A stretch of DNA of 40,136 nucleotides from positions 1-40,136 of the forward strand of contig JAQGMJ010000044.1 in the NCBI GenBank assembly GCA_028292405.1, in the 5' to 3' direction. This document shows, piece after piece, positions 33,486 to 40,136 of the stretch. Both the position numbers and the translations under genes were made by a program. Position 1 is the stretch's first letter. Every line of letters begins with the position of its first letter. Under the pieces are notes generated by a model. The model did no database searches. It was not told where the DNA came from and worked only from the letters and a program-made list of their open reading frames with translations. The DNA is from Betaproteobacteria bacterium (GTDB lineage: Bacteria; Pseudomonadota; Gammaproteobacteria; Burkholderiales; JAEUOS01).

Positions 33486-35327
33486 ATGCCATTGCGTATC
33501 GAAGACTACGCCATGATCGGCGATTGCCACAGCGCCGCGCTGGTCGGGCGCGACGGCTCGATCGACTGGCTGTGCTGGCCGCGCTTCGACTCCGCCGCTT
33601 GCTTCGCCGGCATCCTCGGCAGCGCCGAGCACGGCCGCTGGCTGCTGGCTCCCGCGGGCGAAGTGCGGTCCTCTCACCGCCAATACCGCGACGACACCCT
33701 GGTGTTGCAGACGGTGTTCGAGACCGCCACCGGCGCGGTGGTGGTGATCGACTTCATGGCGGTGCGCGACGACACGCCGCAACTGGTGCGCATCGTCAAG
33801 GGCCTGCGTGGCACGGTCGAGATGCGCATGGAACTGGCGATCCGCTACGACTACGGCGCGGTGGTGCCCTGGGTCAGCAAGCTGCCCGACGGCAGCGGCA
33901 TCAAGGCCATCGGCGGGCCGGACATGGTGGTGCTGCGCAGTCCGGTGGAACTGATTGGCGAAGACCTGAAGACCACGGCGAGCTTCACCGTGGCCAAGGG
34001 CGAAACCGTGCCTTTCATCCTGGCTTACGGCCCCTCGCACCTGCCGGTACCCAAGGCCGAGACCGCCATCACCCTGCTGCGCACCACCCACCGTTTCTGG
34101 CGCCGCTGGTGCGCCGGTTCTACACTGAAGATGGACGCGCCGAGCACCATCCGCCGCTCGCTGATCGTGCTGAAGGCGCTCACCTACCTGCCCACCGGCG
34201 GCATCGTCGCCGCGCCCACCACTTCATTGCCCGAGCAGCTCGGCGGCCCGCGCAACTGGGACTACCGCTACTGCTGGCTGCGCGACGCCGCCTTCACGGT
34301 GACGGCGCTGATGGGTGCCGGCTACTATGGCGAGGCGCAGGCCTGGCGTGCCTGGCTGCAGCGCGCGGTGGCCGGCAGTCCGTCGCAGATCCGCACCCTC
34401 TACGGCATCGCCGGCGAGCGCCTGCAGCCGGAGTGGGAAGTCACCTGGCTGCCGGGTTACGAGGACTCGCGCCCGGTGCTGGTCGGCAACGCGGCGGTGG
34501 AGCAGCGCCAGCTCGACGTGTTCGGCCAGTTGCTCGGCGCCATCTATGTCTCGCACCAGGACGGCTACAAGTTCAAGCCCGGCGCCTGGGACTTCGTCCA
34601 GGCCTTGATCGGCCGGGTGGAGGAAAGCTGGCGCCTGCCCGACGACGGCATCTGGGAATTCCGCAGCGGCGAGCGCCACTTTGTCCATTCCAAGGTGATG
34701 GCGTGGTTCGCCGTCGATTGCGGCCTGCGGCTGGCCGAGCAGTTCAAGCTGGAAGCGCCGGTGACGCGCTGGCAGGCGGTGGCGGCGGAAATCCATGCCG
34801 ACATCTGCACACAGGGTTACGACGCGGGGCGCAACACCTTCGTGCAAAGCTACGGTAGCCGCGAGGTCGACGCGGCCCTGTTGCTGCTGCCCATCGTTGG
34901 CTTCTTGCCGCCGGAGGACCCGCGCATTCGCGGCACCATCGCGGCGATTGAGCAGGACCTGCTGTTCAAGGGCCTGGTGATGCGCTACCGCACCGAGCGT
35001 TCGGCCGACGGCTTTCCGCCGGGGGAGGGTGCGTTTCTCGCCTGCAGCTTCTGGCTGGTGGACAATTTTGTGATGCAGGGACGCATCGCCGACGCCCAGG
35101 CCCTGTTCGACCGGGTCGCCGCGCTGGCCAACGATGTCGGCCTGATTTCAGAGCAGTACGACGTGCGCGCCGGGCGCATGGTGGGCAATTTTCCCCAGGC
35201 GTTTTCGCATATCGCGCTGATCAACAGCGCGCTCAACCTGGCGCGCGCGGCCGCGAACGCGGGCGCCGCCCTGGGGGTGAAGAAAGGCAGGCGCGAGCCG
35301 GCGCCGGTGGAGAAATTGAGTAACTGA
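33486..35327 (+). CDS. Glycoside hydrolase family 15 (glucoamylase/trehalase-like), cytoplasmic
   Basis: The 613-residue protein begins PLRIEDYAMIGDCHSAALVG and RDGSIDWLCWPRFDS, typical of the bacterial GH15 group. The (alpha/alpha)6 barrel has RNWDYRYCWLRDAAFTV, the general acid in DDGIWEFRSGERHF and the general base in GLISEQYDVRAG. There is no signal peptide, so it acts inside the cell on glycogen-, malto- or trehalose-type substrates. ATG 33486 begins the conserved fold; the frame is open far upstream but only through the antisense of tal. Its product glucose could feed the divergent glk. Confidence 0.92.
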   Translation: MPLRIEDYAMIGDCHSAALVGRDGSIDWLCWPRFDSAACFAGILGSAEHGRWLLAPAGEVRSSHRQYRDDTLVLQTVFETATGAVVVIDFMAVRDDTPQLVRIVKGLRGTVEMRMELAIRYDYGAVVPWVSKLPDGSGIKAIGGPDMVVLRSPVELIGEDLKTTASFTVAKGETVPFILAYGPSHLPVPKAETAITLLRTTHRFWRRWCAGSTLKMDAPSTIRRSLIVLKALTYLPTGGIVAAPTTSLPEQLGGPRNWDYRYCWLRDAAFTVTALMGAGYYGEAQAWRAWLQRAVAGSPSQIRTLYGIAGERLQPEWEVTWLPGYEDSRPVLVGNAAVEQRQLDVFGQLLGAIYVSHQDGYKFKPGAWDFVQALIGRVEESWRLPDDGIWEFRSGERHFVHSKVMAWFAVDCGLRLAEQFKLEAPVTRWQAVAAEIHADICTQGYDAGRNTFVQSYGSREVDAALLLLPIVGFLPPEDPRIRGTIAAIEQDLLFKGLVMRYRTERSADGFPPGEGAFLACSFWLVDNFVMQGRIADAQALFDRVAALANDVGLISEQYDVRAGRMVGNFPQAFSHIALINSALNLARAAANAGAALGVKKGRREPAPVEKLSN

Positions 35328-35393
35328 GGCTGAACGGCTGCGCGTGGCGCAGGCCGCTTCCCGGCTTACGGAAACGGCAGGGGTTTTAAGCGG

Positions 35394-35447
35394 CTCCGCG
35401 AAGGAAAGGCCGCTCAGGCGCCTCCGCGAAGGGAAGGCCGCTCAGGC
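35394..35447. repeat. 28-bp-period tandem repeat, two 26-bp copies
   Basis: Copies at 35394-35419 and 35422-35447 differ at one base. They contain GCCGCT, which can pair with AGCGGC at 35389-35394. The second copy covers the stop of the DUF3135-like gene, so the repeat lies at the junction of two convergent genes and may form a bidirectional hairpin terminator. Confidence 0.8.
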
Positions 35448-35807
35448 AGCCTTGGCGTGCATCTTCTGCAGCAAGCCGCCGAGTCGGCGCGCTTCCTCGC
35501 CCAGCTCGCTCAGGTTTGCCGTCAGCGCGTGGAGATGATCGGTCAGCAGGGTGGCGATGCCTTGCAGGGCGCGGTCCGGGTTGCCCGAGATCAGGCGCAT
35601 GCCGTCGATCTGCGCCTGCAGGCGGCGCATCTGTTCGCGCCCTTCGGGGTGCGGGTTGCCGGCGATGCAGGCTTCGATCGCTTCTTCGCGGCAGGCGAAA
35701 AACGCTTTCGGGTTTTGTTCCGCCAGGCGGCGCCAGGCATCGAAATCGAAATTCTCGGTCTCGGAGGGAACGGAAGAAGAACCGGGGGTGGGCACGGGCG
35801 CGTTCAT
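35442..35807 (-). CDS. DUF3135-like small protein
   Basis: The 121-residue protein has an N-terminal disordered stretch (MNAPVPTPGSSSVPSETE), then FDFDAWRRLAEQNPKAFFAC and REEAIEACIAGNPHPEGRE, which I recognise as the DUF3135 pattern, and helical C-terminal parts (LSELGEEARRLGGLLQKMH). Its function is unknown. ATG 35807 has no Shine-Dalgarno; the -10-like TACAAT seven bases upstream suggests a leaderless mRNA. It is convergent with GH15. Confidence 0.7.
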   Translation of the reverse strand: MNAPVPTPGSSSVPSETENFDFDAWRRLAEQNPKAFFACREEAIEACIAGNPHPEGREQMRRLQAQIDGMRLISGNPDRALQGIATLLTDHLHALTANLSELGEEARRLGGLLQKMHAKAA

Positions 35808-35813
35808 CAAAAT

Positions 35814-35819
35814 ATTGTA
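35814..35819 (-). promoter_or_regulatory. Likely -10 box (TACAAT) placed for a leaderless transcript
   Basis: On the - strand TACAAT ends six bases before the ATG of the DUF3135-like gene, so transcription would begin at or next to the start codon. No clear -35 element is seen 17 bases further upstream. Confidence 0.4.
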
Positions 35820-35914
35820 TGCCAAAGCACGCCGTTTGTGCCGGCCCGCGCCCGATTTTTTGCGCCGGCCGGGTATGACGACGTACTTGAGAGCGCCGCG
35901 CCTGAATGGCGCTC

Positions 35915-37030
35915 CTACACGCCCCGCAGTTCCGGCATCAGGCGCAGCGCATTGCCGCGGGTGACGGTGTTGAGATCGCTTTGCGAAAAGCCGTAGGCGA
36001 TCAGGCCCTTGATGTTGTCTTCGCTGGTGCGGTAGGGGTAGTCGGAGCCGAACAGCACCTGCTCCTTCGGCACCAGGTGCAGCAGCGAAGGCAGCACGTA
36101 GCCGTTGGCGGTCCATGCCGTGTCGTAGTAGAAGCGCTGCAGCTCGTGCATCACGCCGTTGGGCACGCGCGCTTCCAGGCTCTTGTTGAGCACCGGCATT
36201 TTCTGCAGGCGCTCGGTGAGAAAGGGTAGGGCGCCGCCGGCGTGGGAAAAGATGAAACGCAAATCCGGGCAGCGCGCCGCCGTGCCGGAGAACACGACGT
36301 CGACGATGGTCCGGGTGGTGTCGGTGCCGTATTCCACCACCGTGGGTGCGGTGTCGGGCACCAGGTTGCGGCAGCAGTTGGCCGTGGTCGGGTGGGTGTA
36401 CAGGATGGCCTTGCGGCGGTTGAGTTCGTCCAGCACCGGGGCGAAAGAGCGGTGGCCCAGCCACTTGTCGCCGTAGCTGGTGAGCAGGCTGATGCCGTCG
36501 GCCTTGAGTACGTCAAGCGCATATTCCATTTCGCGCAAGGCGTCGTCGGCATTATACATGGGGATCGCGGCGAAGGAGCCGAAGCGTCCCTTGTGGTCGC
36601 CCCGCAGCCGGGCGGCGTACTCGTTGTTCTCGCGGGCCACGCGCCGTCCCACCGCGGCGTCGGCGAAGTTGGCCTGCGAACTGGTGGCCGAAAGCACGGC
36701 GGTGGCGGTGCCGGCGCGGTCCATATCGTCCAGGGTCTTGGCCAGGCTCCAACTTAAGCCCGGCGCTTCGGCCAGGTTGCGCGACTTCATTTCGGCCATC
36801 ACGCTGGGCGCGAAAAAGTGGTGATGGGTGTCGATGCGGTCGCGATTGCCGATCACCGTGGGCGCCGCCATCGAATCCGGCGACGCGCAGCCGGGCAGCA
36901 TTGAGGTCGCGCCCCAGGCGGCCATGCCGCTTAAAAAGCCGCGGCGCGAGACGCTGGAGTCGCAGGGGCAGCACAGGCTGCCGATACGGCTGGCGAGGGT
37001 GGGGCCGGACTCCGTGTCGGGATCGGGCAT
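35915..37030 (-). CDS. Tat-exported, probably lipid-anchored amidohydrolase, copy 1
   Basis: The 371-residue protein has, in order, CCPC (residues 20-23), the twin-arginine motif SRRGFLSG (28-35), a hydrophobic stretch and a lipobox LPGC with Cys48, then the metal-binding DTHHHFF (67-73). The body has SYGDKWLGHRSF, RFIFSHAGGALPFL and VLFGSDYPYRTSEDN with the C-terminal Asp, placing it in amidohydrolase_2 near ACMSD-like decarboxylases. It probably folds in the cytoplasm, then passes through Tat and may be anchored in the membrane. ATG 37030 has AAGGAG upstream. It is the downstream member of a tandem duplication. Confidence 0.85.
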   Translation of the reverse strand: MPDPDTESGPTLASRIGSLCCPCDSSVSRRGFLSGMAAWGATSMLPGCASPDSMAAPTVIGNRDRIDTHHHFFAPSVMAEMKSRNLAEAPGLSWSLAKTLDDMDRAGTATAVLSATSSQANFADAAVGRRVARENNEYAARLRGDHKGRFGSFAAIPMYNADDALREMEYALDVLKADGISLLTSYGDKWLGHRSFAPVLDELNRRKAILYTHPTTANCCRNLVPDTAPTVVEYGTDTTRTIVDVVFSGTAARCPDLRFIFSHAGGALPFLTERLQKMPVLNKSLEARVPNGVMHELQRFYYDTAWTANGYVLPSLLHLVPKEQVLFGSDYPYRTSEDNIKGLIAYGFSQSDLNTVTRGNALRLMPELRGV

Positions 37031-37143
37031 GGCGTGTCTCCTTGTTAGTTTTTTAGTCCGGCCAGGCTTCGGTCAGGTCCGGCCCGCCACGAATCACGGG
37101 CTGCGACAGGCGCAAGCGCCCGGCGCAGCCCTGCTACGCACCT

Positions 37144-38277
37144 TCAGCCGCGCCAGCGCGGCATCAGCCTGACGGCGTTGTCGCGGGTGATGGTCTTGAG
37201 GTCGCGTTCGCTGAAGCCGTAGGCGATCAGGCCCTTGATGTTGTCTTCGCTGGTGCGGTAGGGGTAGTCGGAGCCGAACAGCACCTGCTCCTTCGGCACC
37301 AGGTGCAGCAGCGAAGGCAGCACATAGCCGTTGGCGGTCCAGGCGGTGTCATAGTAGAAGCGCTGCAGTTCGTGCATTACGCCGTTGGGCACGCGCGCTG
37401 CCAGGCTGGGGTTGAGCACTGGCATTTTCTGCAGGCGCTCGGTCAGGAAAGGCAGCGAGCCGCCGGCATGCGAGAAGATGAAGCGCAAGTCCGGGCAGCG
37501 CGCGGCGGTGCCGGAGAACACCACGTTGACGATGGTGCGGGTGGTGTCGGTGCCGAACTCCACCACGGTGGGCGGCGTATCGGGGATCAGGCCGCGGCAG
37601 CAGTTGGCCACCGTCGGGTGAGTGTAGAGGATCGCCTTGCGCCGGTTCAGCTCGTCCATGATCGGCGCGAAGGAGGGGTGGCCCAGCCACTTGTCGCCGT
37701 AGCTGGTGAGCAGGCCGATGCCGTCGGCCTTGAGCACGTCGAGCGAGTACTCGATTTCCTTCAGCGCGTCGTCGGTATTGCCCATCGGCAGCATGGCGAA
37801 GGAGCCGAAGCGGCCCTTATGGTCGCCGCCCAGCTTGGCCGCGTATTCGTTGCTTTCGCGCGCTAGCCGTTTGGCGGTGTCGCGGTCGGCGAAGCTCACC
37901 TGCGGCGTGGTCACCGAGAGAATGGAGGTGGCGGTGCCGGCGCGGTCCATGTCGTCCAGGGTCTTGGCCAGTGTCCAGTTGAGCGCGGGCGGCTCGACAA
38001 TCTTGCGCGACACCATCTCGGCGACCAGCGAGGGCACGAAGAAGTGATGGTGGGTGTCGATGCGGTCGCGGTTGCCCAGCACCGTCGGCGCGTTCATGCC
38101 GCCGCCTTGCGAGGTGGCGCAGCCGGGCAGCAGGGCGCCGGCGCCCAGCGCGGCCATGCCGCTCAAAAAGCCGCGGCGCGAAACGGTGTTGTCGCAGGGG
38201 CAGCACAGGCTGCTGAAATTGCCGGCCAGGGGGGCGCTGCCATCTTCGGCGGCGGCCGAACTGATGAGATCGTTCAT
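37144..38277 (-). CDS. Tat-exported, probably lipid-anchored amidohydrolase, copy 2
   Basis: The 377-residue protein has the same order as copy 1: CCPC (25-28), SRRGFLSG (33-40), LLPGC (Cys53), and DTHHHFF (74-80). It is nearly identical to copy 1 in the C-terminal third (VLPSLLHLVPKEQVLFGSD in both) and more divergent at the N-terminus before CCPC. ATG 38277 is preceded by AGGAGACAC, which resembles AAGGAGACAC before copy 1. Substrate and reaction are unknown; relatives hydrolyse or decarboxylate aromatic or cyclic compounds. Divergent from an aldo/keto reductase gene, with which it may share a pathway. Confidence 0.86.
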   Translation of the reverse strand: MNDLISSAAAEDGSAPLAGNFSSLCCPCDNTVSRRGFLSGMAALGAGALLPGCATSQGGGMNAPTVLGNRDRIDTHHHFFVPSLVAEMVSRKIVEPPALNWTLAKTLDDMDRAGTATSILSVTTPQVSFADRDTAKRLARESNEYAAKLGGDHKGRFGSFAMLPMGNTDDALKEIEYSLDVLKADGIGLLTSYGDKWLGHPSFAPIMDELNRRKAILYTHPTVANCCRGLIPDTPPTVVEFGTDTTRTIVNVVFSGTAARCPDLRFIFSHAGGSLPFLTERLQKMPVLNPSLAARVPNGVMHELQRFYYDTAWTANGYVLPSLLHLVPKEQVLFGSDYPYRTSEDNIKGLIAYGFSERDLKTITRDNAVRLMPRWRG

Positions 38278-38349
38278 GGGATGTGTCTCCTCGTAATGAT
38301 TTTTATAAACCGGGCGTAGTGTCGCTCAAAGCCGGGCGAAATTCAAACT

Positions 38350-38359
38350 TGTCTGGACA
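38350..38359. promoter_or_regulatory. Dyad TGTC-TG-GACA in the divergent promoter
   Basis: Four-base arms around TG lie between the amidohydrolase copy 2 and the aldo/keto reductase start. The pattern is GntR-like but short. Confidence 0.3.
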
Positions 38360-38460
38360 GTTGTCCTTGGCCGCCCGTTGTTTGCGGCATAAGCGCAACA
38401 CGGCGGGGCGGGAGCGTATAGTTGGCGCTTTTCCGCGTTCGGCTTCCGAATTTTTTGGCG

Positions 38461-39411
38461 ATGAAACAGCGACAGCTTGGCAGTTCCGGCCTGATGGTGG
38501 CGCCGCTGGCGTTTGGCGGCAATGTGTTCGGCTGGACCATCGATGAAGCGAAATCCTTTAGCCTGCTCGACGCCTTTGTCGATGCGGGATTCAACCTGGT
38601 CGACACCGCCGACGTCTATTCGCGCTGGGTTGCCGGCAACCAGGGCGGCGAGTCCGAGACGATCATCGGCAAGTGGTTGAAGCGCAGCGGCCGCCGCGGC
38701 CAGGTGGTGCTCGCCACCAAGGTGGGGATGGAAATGGGCCCGGACCGCAAGGGCCTTGCCAAGACCTACATCCTGCGCGCCGTCGAAGATTCGCTCAAGC
38801 GCCTGCAGACCGACCATATCGACCTCTACCAGTCGCACAAGGACGACGAGTCCACGCCGCTGGAAGAGACCGCCGAAGCCTACGACCTGCTGATCAAGCA
38901 GGGCAAGGTGCGCGCCATCGGCGCCTCCAACTTCAGCGCCGCGCGCCTGAAAGCAGCGCTGGACCTGGCGCAGTCGCGCGGGCTTCCGGTCTACCAGAGC
39001 CTGCAGCCGCACTACAACCTGCTCGAGCGCGCCGGCTACGAAGCCGAGTTGGAGCCCTTGTGCCGTGAACGCAATGTCGGCGTGATCGGCTACTACTCGC
39101 TGGCGAGCGGCTTTCTCACCGGCAAGTATCGTTCGGACGCCGACCTCGCCAAGAGTCCGCGCGGCGCCGGGGTTAAAAAATACCTCGACGCACGCGGCCT
39201 GCGCGTCCTCGCCGCGCTTGATACGGTTGCCAAACAGCATTCCTCCACCCCCACCGCCGTCGCACTGGCCTGGCTGATCGCCCGGCCCGGCGTTACCGCA
39301 CCGATCGTCAGCGCCACCAGCGTTGCGCAACTGCAGCAGGTGCTGGAAGGCGCCCGCCTGCAACTCGATGCCGCTTCCATCGCCGCGCTCGATACGGCCA
39401 GCCTGGGCTGA
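38461..39411 (+). CDS. Aldo/keto reductase
   Basis: The 316-residue NADPH-dependent reductase has MKQRQLGSSGLMVAPLAFGG, the catalytic tetrad in DTADVYSRW (Asp, Tyr), LATKVG (Lys) and QSHKDD (His), and the cofactor region APIVSATSVAQLQQVLEG. ATG 38461 begins the family start; the in-frame upstream part is not conserved and no strong ribosome site is seen. It is divergent from the Tat-amidohydrolase operon and leads into a NIPSNAP gene 50 bases on, suggesting a common catabolic or detoxifying role. Confidence 0.92.
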   Translation: MKQRQLGSSGLMVAPLAFGGNVFGWTIDEAKSFSLLDAFVDAGFNLVDTADVYSRWVAGNQGGESETIIGKWLKRSGRRGQVVLATKVGMEMGPDRKGLAKTYILRAVEDSLKRLQTDHIDLYQSHKDDESTPLEETAEAYDLLIKQGKVRAIGASNFSAARLKAALDLAQSRGLPVYQSLQPHYNLLERAGYEAELEPLCRERNVGVIGYYSLASGFLTGKYRSDADLAKSPRGAGVKKYLDARGLRVLAALDTVAKQHSSTPTAVALAWLIARPGVTAPIVSATSVAQLQQVLEGARLQLDAASIAALDTASLG

Positions 39412-39461
39412 TCGAGCAACCTTTTTCTCTTCACCAACACCCAAAAAACGGAGACTGTCCG

Positions 39462-40100
39462 ATGATTTACGAAATGAGAACCTACGACCTCAAGTCGCGC
39501 ACCCAGGCCGAAGTGGTCAAACGCTTCGGCGAGGCCTACGAAAAGCGCAAGGAACTCTCGCCGCTGGCCGCCTTCTGGGTAAGCGAAATCGGCCCGCTGA
39601 ACCAGATCATCCACGTCTGGCCCTACAAGGACCTCGAAGAGCGCGGCCGCGTCCGCGACGAGGCCGTGGCCAAGGGCATCTGGCCGCCGAAGATTTCCGA
39701 GTTCATCGTCAACATGCGCTCCGAGATCATGGTCCCCTTCGGCTTCTCGCCCGAGTTTCCCAAGGGCGATGTCGGTCCCTATTTCGAAATGCGCACCTAT
39801 ACCTATGCCGCCGGCGACCTGAAGAAAATCCAGGCCGACTGGGAAGCGGCGATTCCCTTCCGCCAGACCTTGAGCCCGGTGGCGGCGATGTGGTATTCGG
39901 AACTGGGCGCGCTCAACAAGTTCGTCCACATCTGGCCCTACAAGACGATGAACGAGCGGATGGAGACGCGCAACAAGGCCGTCGCCTCCGGCAAGTGGCC
40001 GCCCGCTTCCAAGGACCCGGCCACCGGCCAGCCGCGCTACGCCATGCAGGCGCAGGAAACCAAGATCCTCACCGCCGCGCCGTTCTCGCCGATCCGCTAA
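39462..40100 (+). CDS. Two-domain NIPSNAP family protein
   Basis: The 212-residue protein contains two NIPSNAP (dimeric alpha/beta barrel) repeats: EMRTYDLKSRTQAEVVKRF with IIHVWPYKDLEER, and EMRTYTYAAGDLKKIQADW with FVHIWPYKTMNER. Its activity is unknown; related barrels bind or modify small aromatic molecules. ATG 39462 has GGAGA upstream. It closes the AKR transcript, and a hairpin follows at the window edge. Confidence 0.92.
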   Translation: MIYEMRTYDLKSRTQAEVVKRFGEAYEKRKELSPLAAFWVSEIGPLNQIIHVWPYKDLEERGRVRDEAVAKGIWPPKISEFIVNMRSEIMVPFGFSPEFPKGDVGPYFEMRTYTYAAGDLKKIQADWEAAIPFRQTLSPVAAMWYSELGALNKFVHIWPYKTMNERMETRNKAVASGKWPPASKDPATGQPRYAMQAQETKILTAAPFSPIR

Positions 40101-40119
40101 ACAGGCTTGCCGGCGGTGG

Positions 40120-40136
40120 CGGACCCTTCAGGTCCG
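40120..40136. terminator. Hairpin CGGACC-CTTCA-GGTCCG at window edge
   Basis: A perfect six-base stem starts 19 bases after the NIPSNAP stop. The sequence beyond 40136 is not available, so a T-run cannot be checked. Confidence 0.45.

Noticed and set aside
33234..34091. Upstream extension of the tal frame over the GH15 gene
   Set aside because: It is antisense to GH15 and is not transaldolase-like; the family start is at 33233.
1..40136. Insertion sequences, tRNA genes or prophage genes
   Set aside because: No transposase, integrase, terminal inverted repeats or tRNA-like cloverleaf was recognised by reading.

Overview
This is a GC-rich, gene-dense chromosomal segment of a betaproteobacterium, most likely order Burkholderiales and perhaps family Oxalobacteraceae. 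The reasons are the two Bug/TTT-type solute receptors, the scattered aromatic or organic-acid catabolism genes, a Crp/Fnr-type orphan regulator, a small acidic protein that I associate from memory with Oxalobacteraceae, and strong GC bias at third codon positions. Taxonomy is inferred from gene style only; there is no rRNA or tRNA here.

Region 1 (1-12172, all + strand) is the distal half of an exopolysaccharide/O-antigen-type locus. It holds GDP-L-fucose synthesis (gmd, cut by the window edge, and fcl), a Wzx-like flippase, two hexapeptide-repeat acyltransferases, a GT2 glycosyltransferase, a choline/aminoglycoside-kinase-like protein, a fusion of a nucleotidyltransferase-like domain with a thymidylate-kinase-like P-loop domain, two GT4 glycosyltransferases, a WecG/TagA/CpsF glycosyltransferase and galE. 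Most genes overlap by 1-4 bases (ATGA, GTGA, TGATG), so this is one tightly coupled operon. No polymerase, chain-length regulator or initiating transferase is present; these would lie upstream of the window.

Region 2 (12173-17226) is a regulatory and housekeeping junction. It has a small secreted protein with a C-terminal membrane segment and basic tail on the - strand, a 54-bp tandem duplication in its upstream region, a long, AT-richer intergenic stretch full of dyads, an orphan Crp/Fnr regulator with a good terminator, pgm (phosphoglucomutase, which supplies glucose-1-phosphate to sugar-nucleotide synthesis), an Hfq paralogue and two tiny proteins.

Region 3 (17219-30342) is a catabolic island. 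It contains a signal-less ModA-like binding protein, an amidohydrolase, a ketopantoate-reductase-like enzyme, a hydroxyisobutyrate-dehydrogenase-like enzyme, two orphan Bug receptors, an IclR regulator, a possible ribbon-helix-helix protein, a luciferase-like monooxygenase, a fumarylacetoacetase-family hydrolase, an FMN 2-hydroxy-acid oxidase, a beta-keto-acid cleavage enzyme and a GMC oxidoreductase. Two divergent promoters in this island carry related dyads (11 of 15 positions shared) that could be IclR sites.

Region 4 (30490-35807) is central sugar metabolism. A tal-pgl-glk operon is divergent from a GH15 glucoamylase/trehalase-type hydrolase, so glucose released by the hydrolase could be phosphorylated by Glk. 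A DUF3135-like protein follows.

Region 5 (35915-40136) has two tandemly duplicated Tat-exported, probably lipid-anchored amidohydrolases that share a 110-bp perfectly identical block and a CCPC motif in front of the twin arginines. A divergent aldo/keto reductase and a two-domain NIPSNAP protein follow, with a hairpin at the window edge.

The features most deserving follow-up are the kinase pair inside the polysaccharide operon, the secreted small protein with its duplicated operator-like leader, the putative IclR regulon over an unassigned catabolic pathway, and the duplicated CCPC/Tat amidohydrolases.
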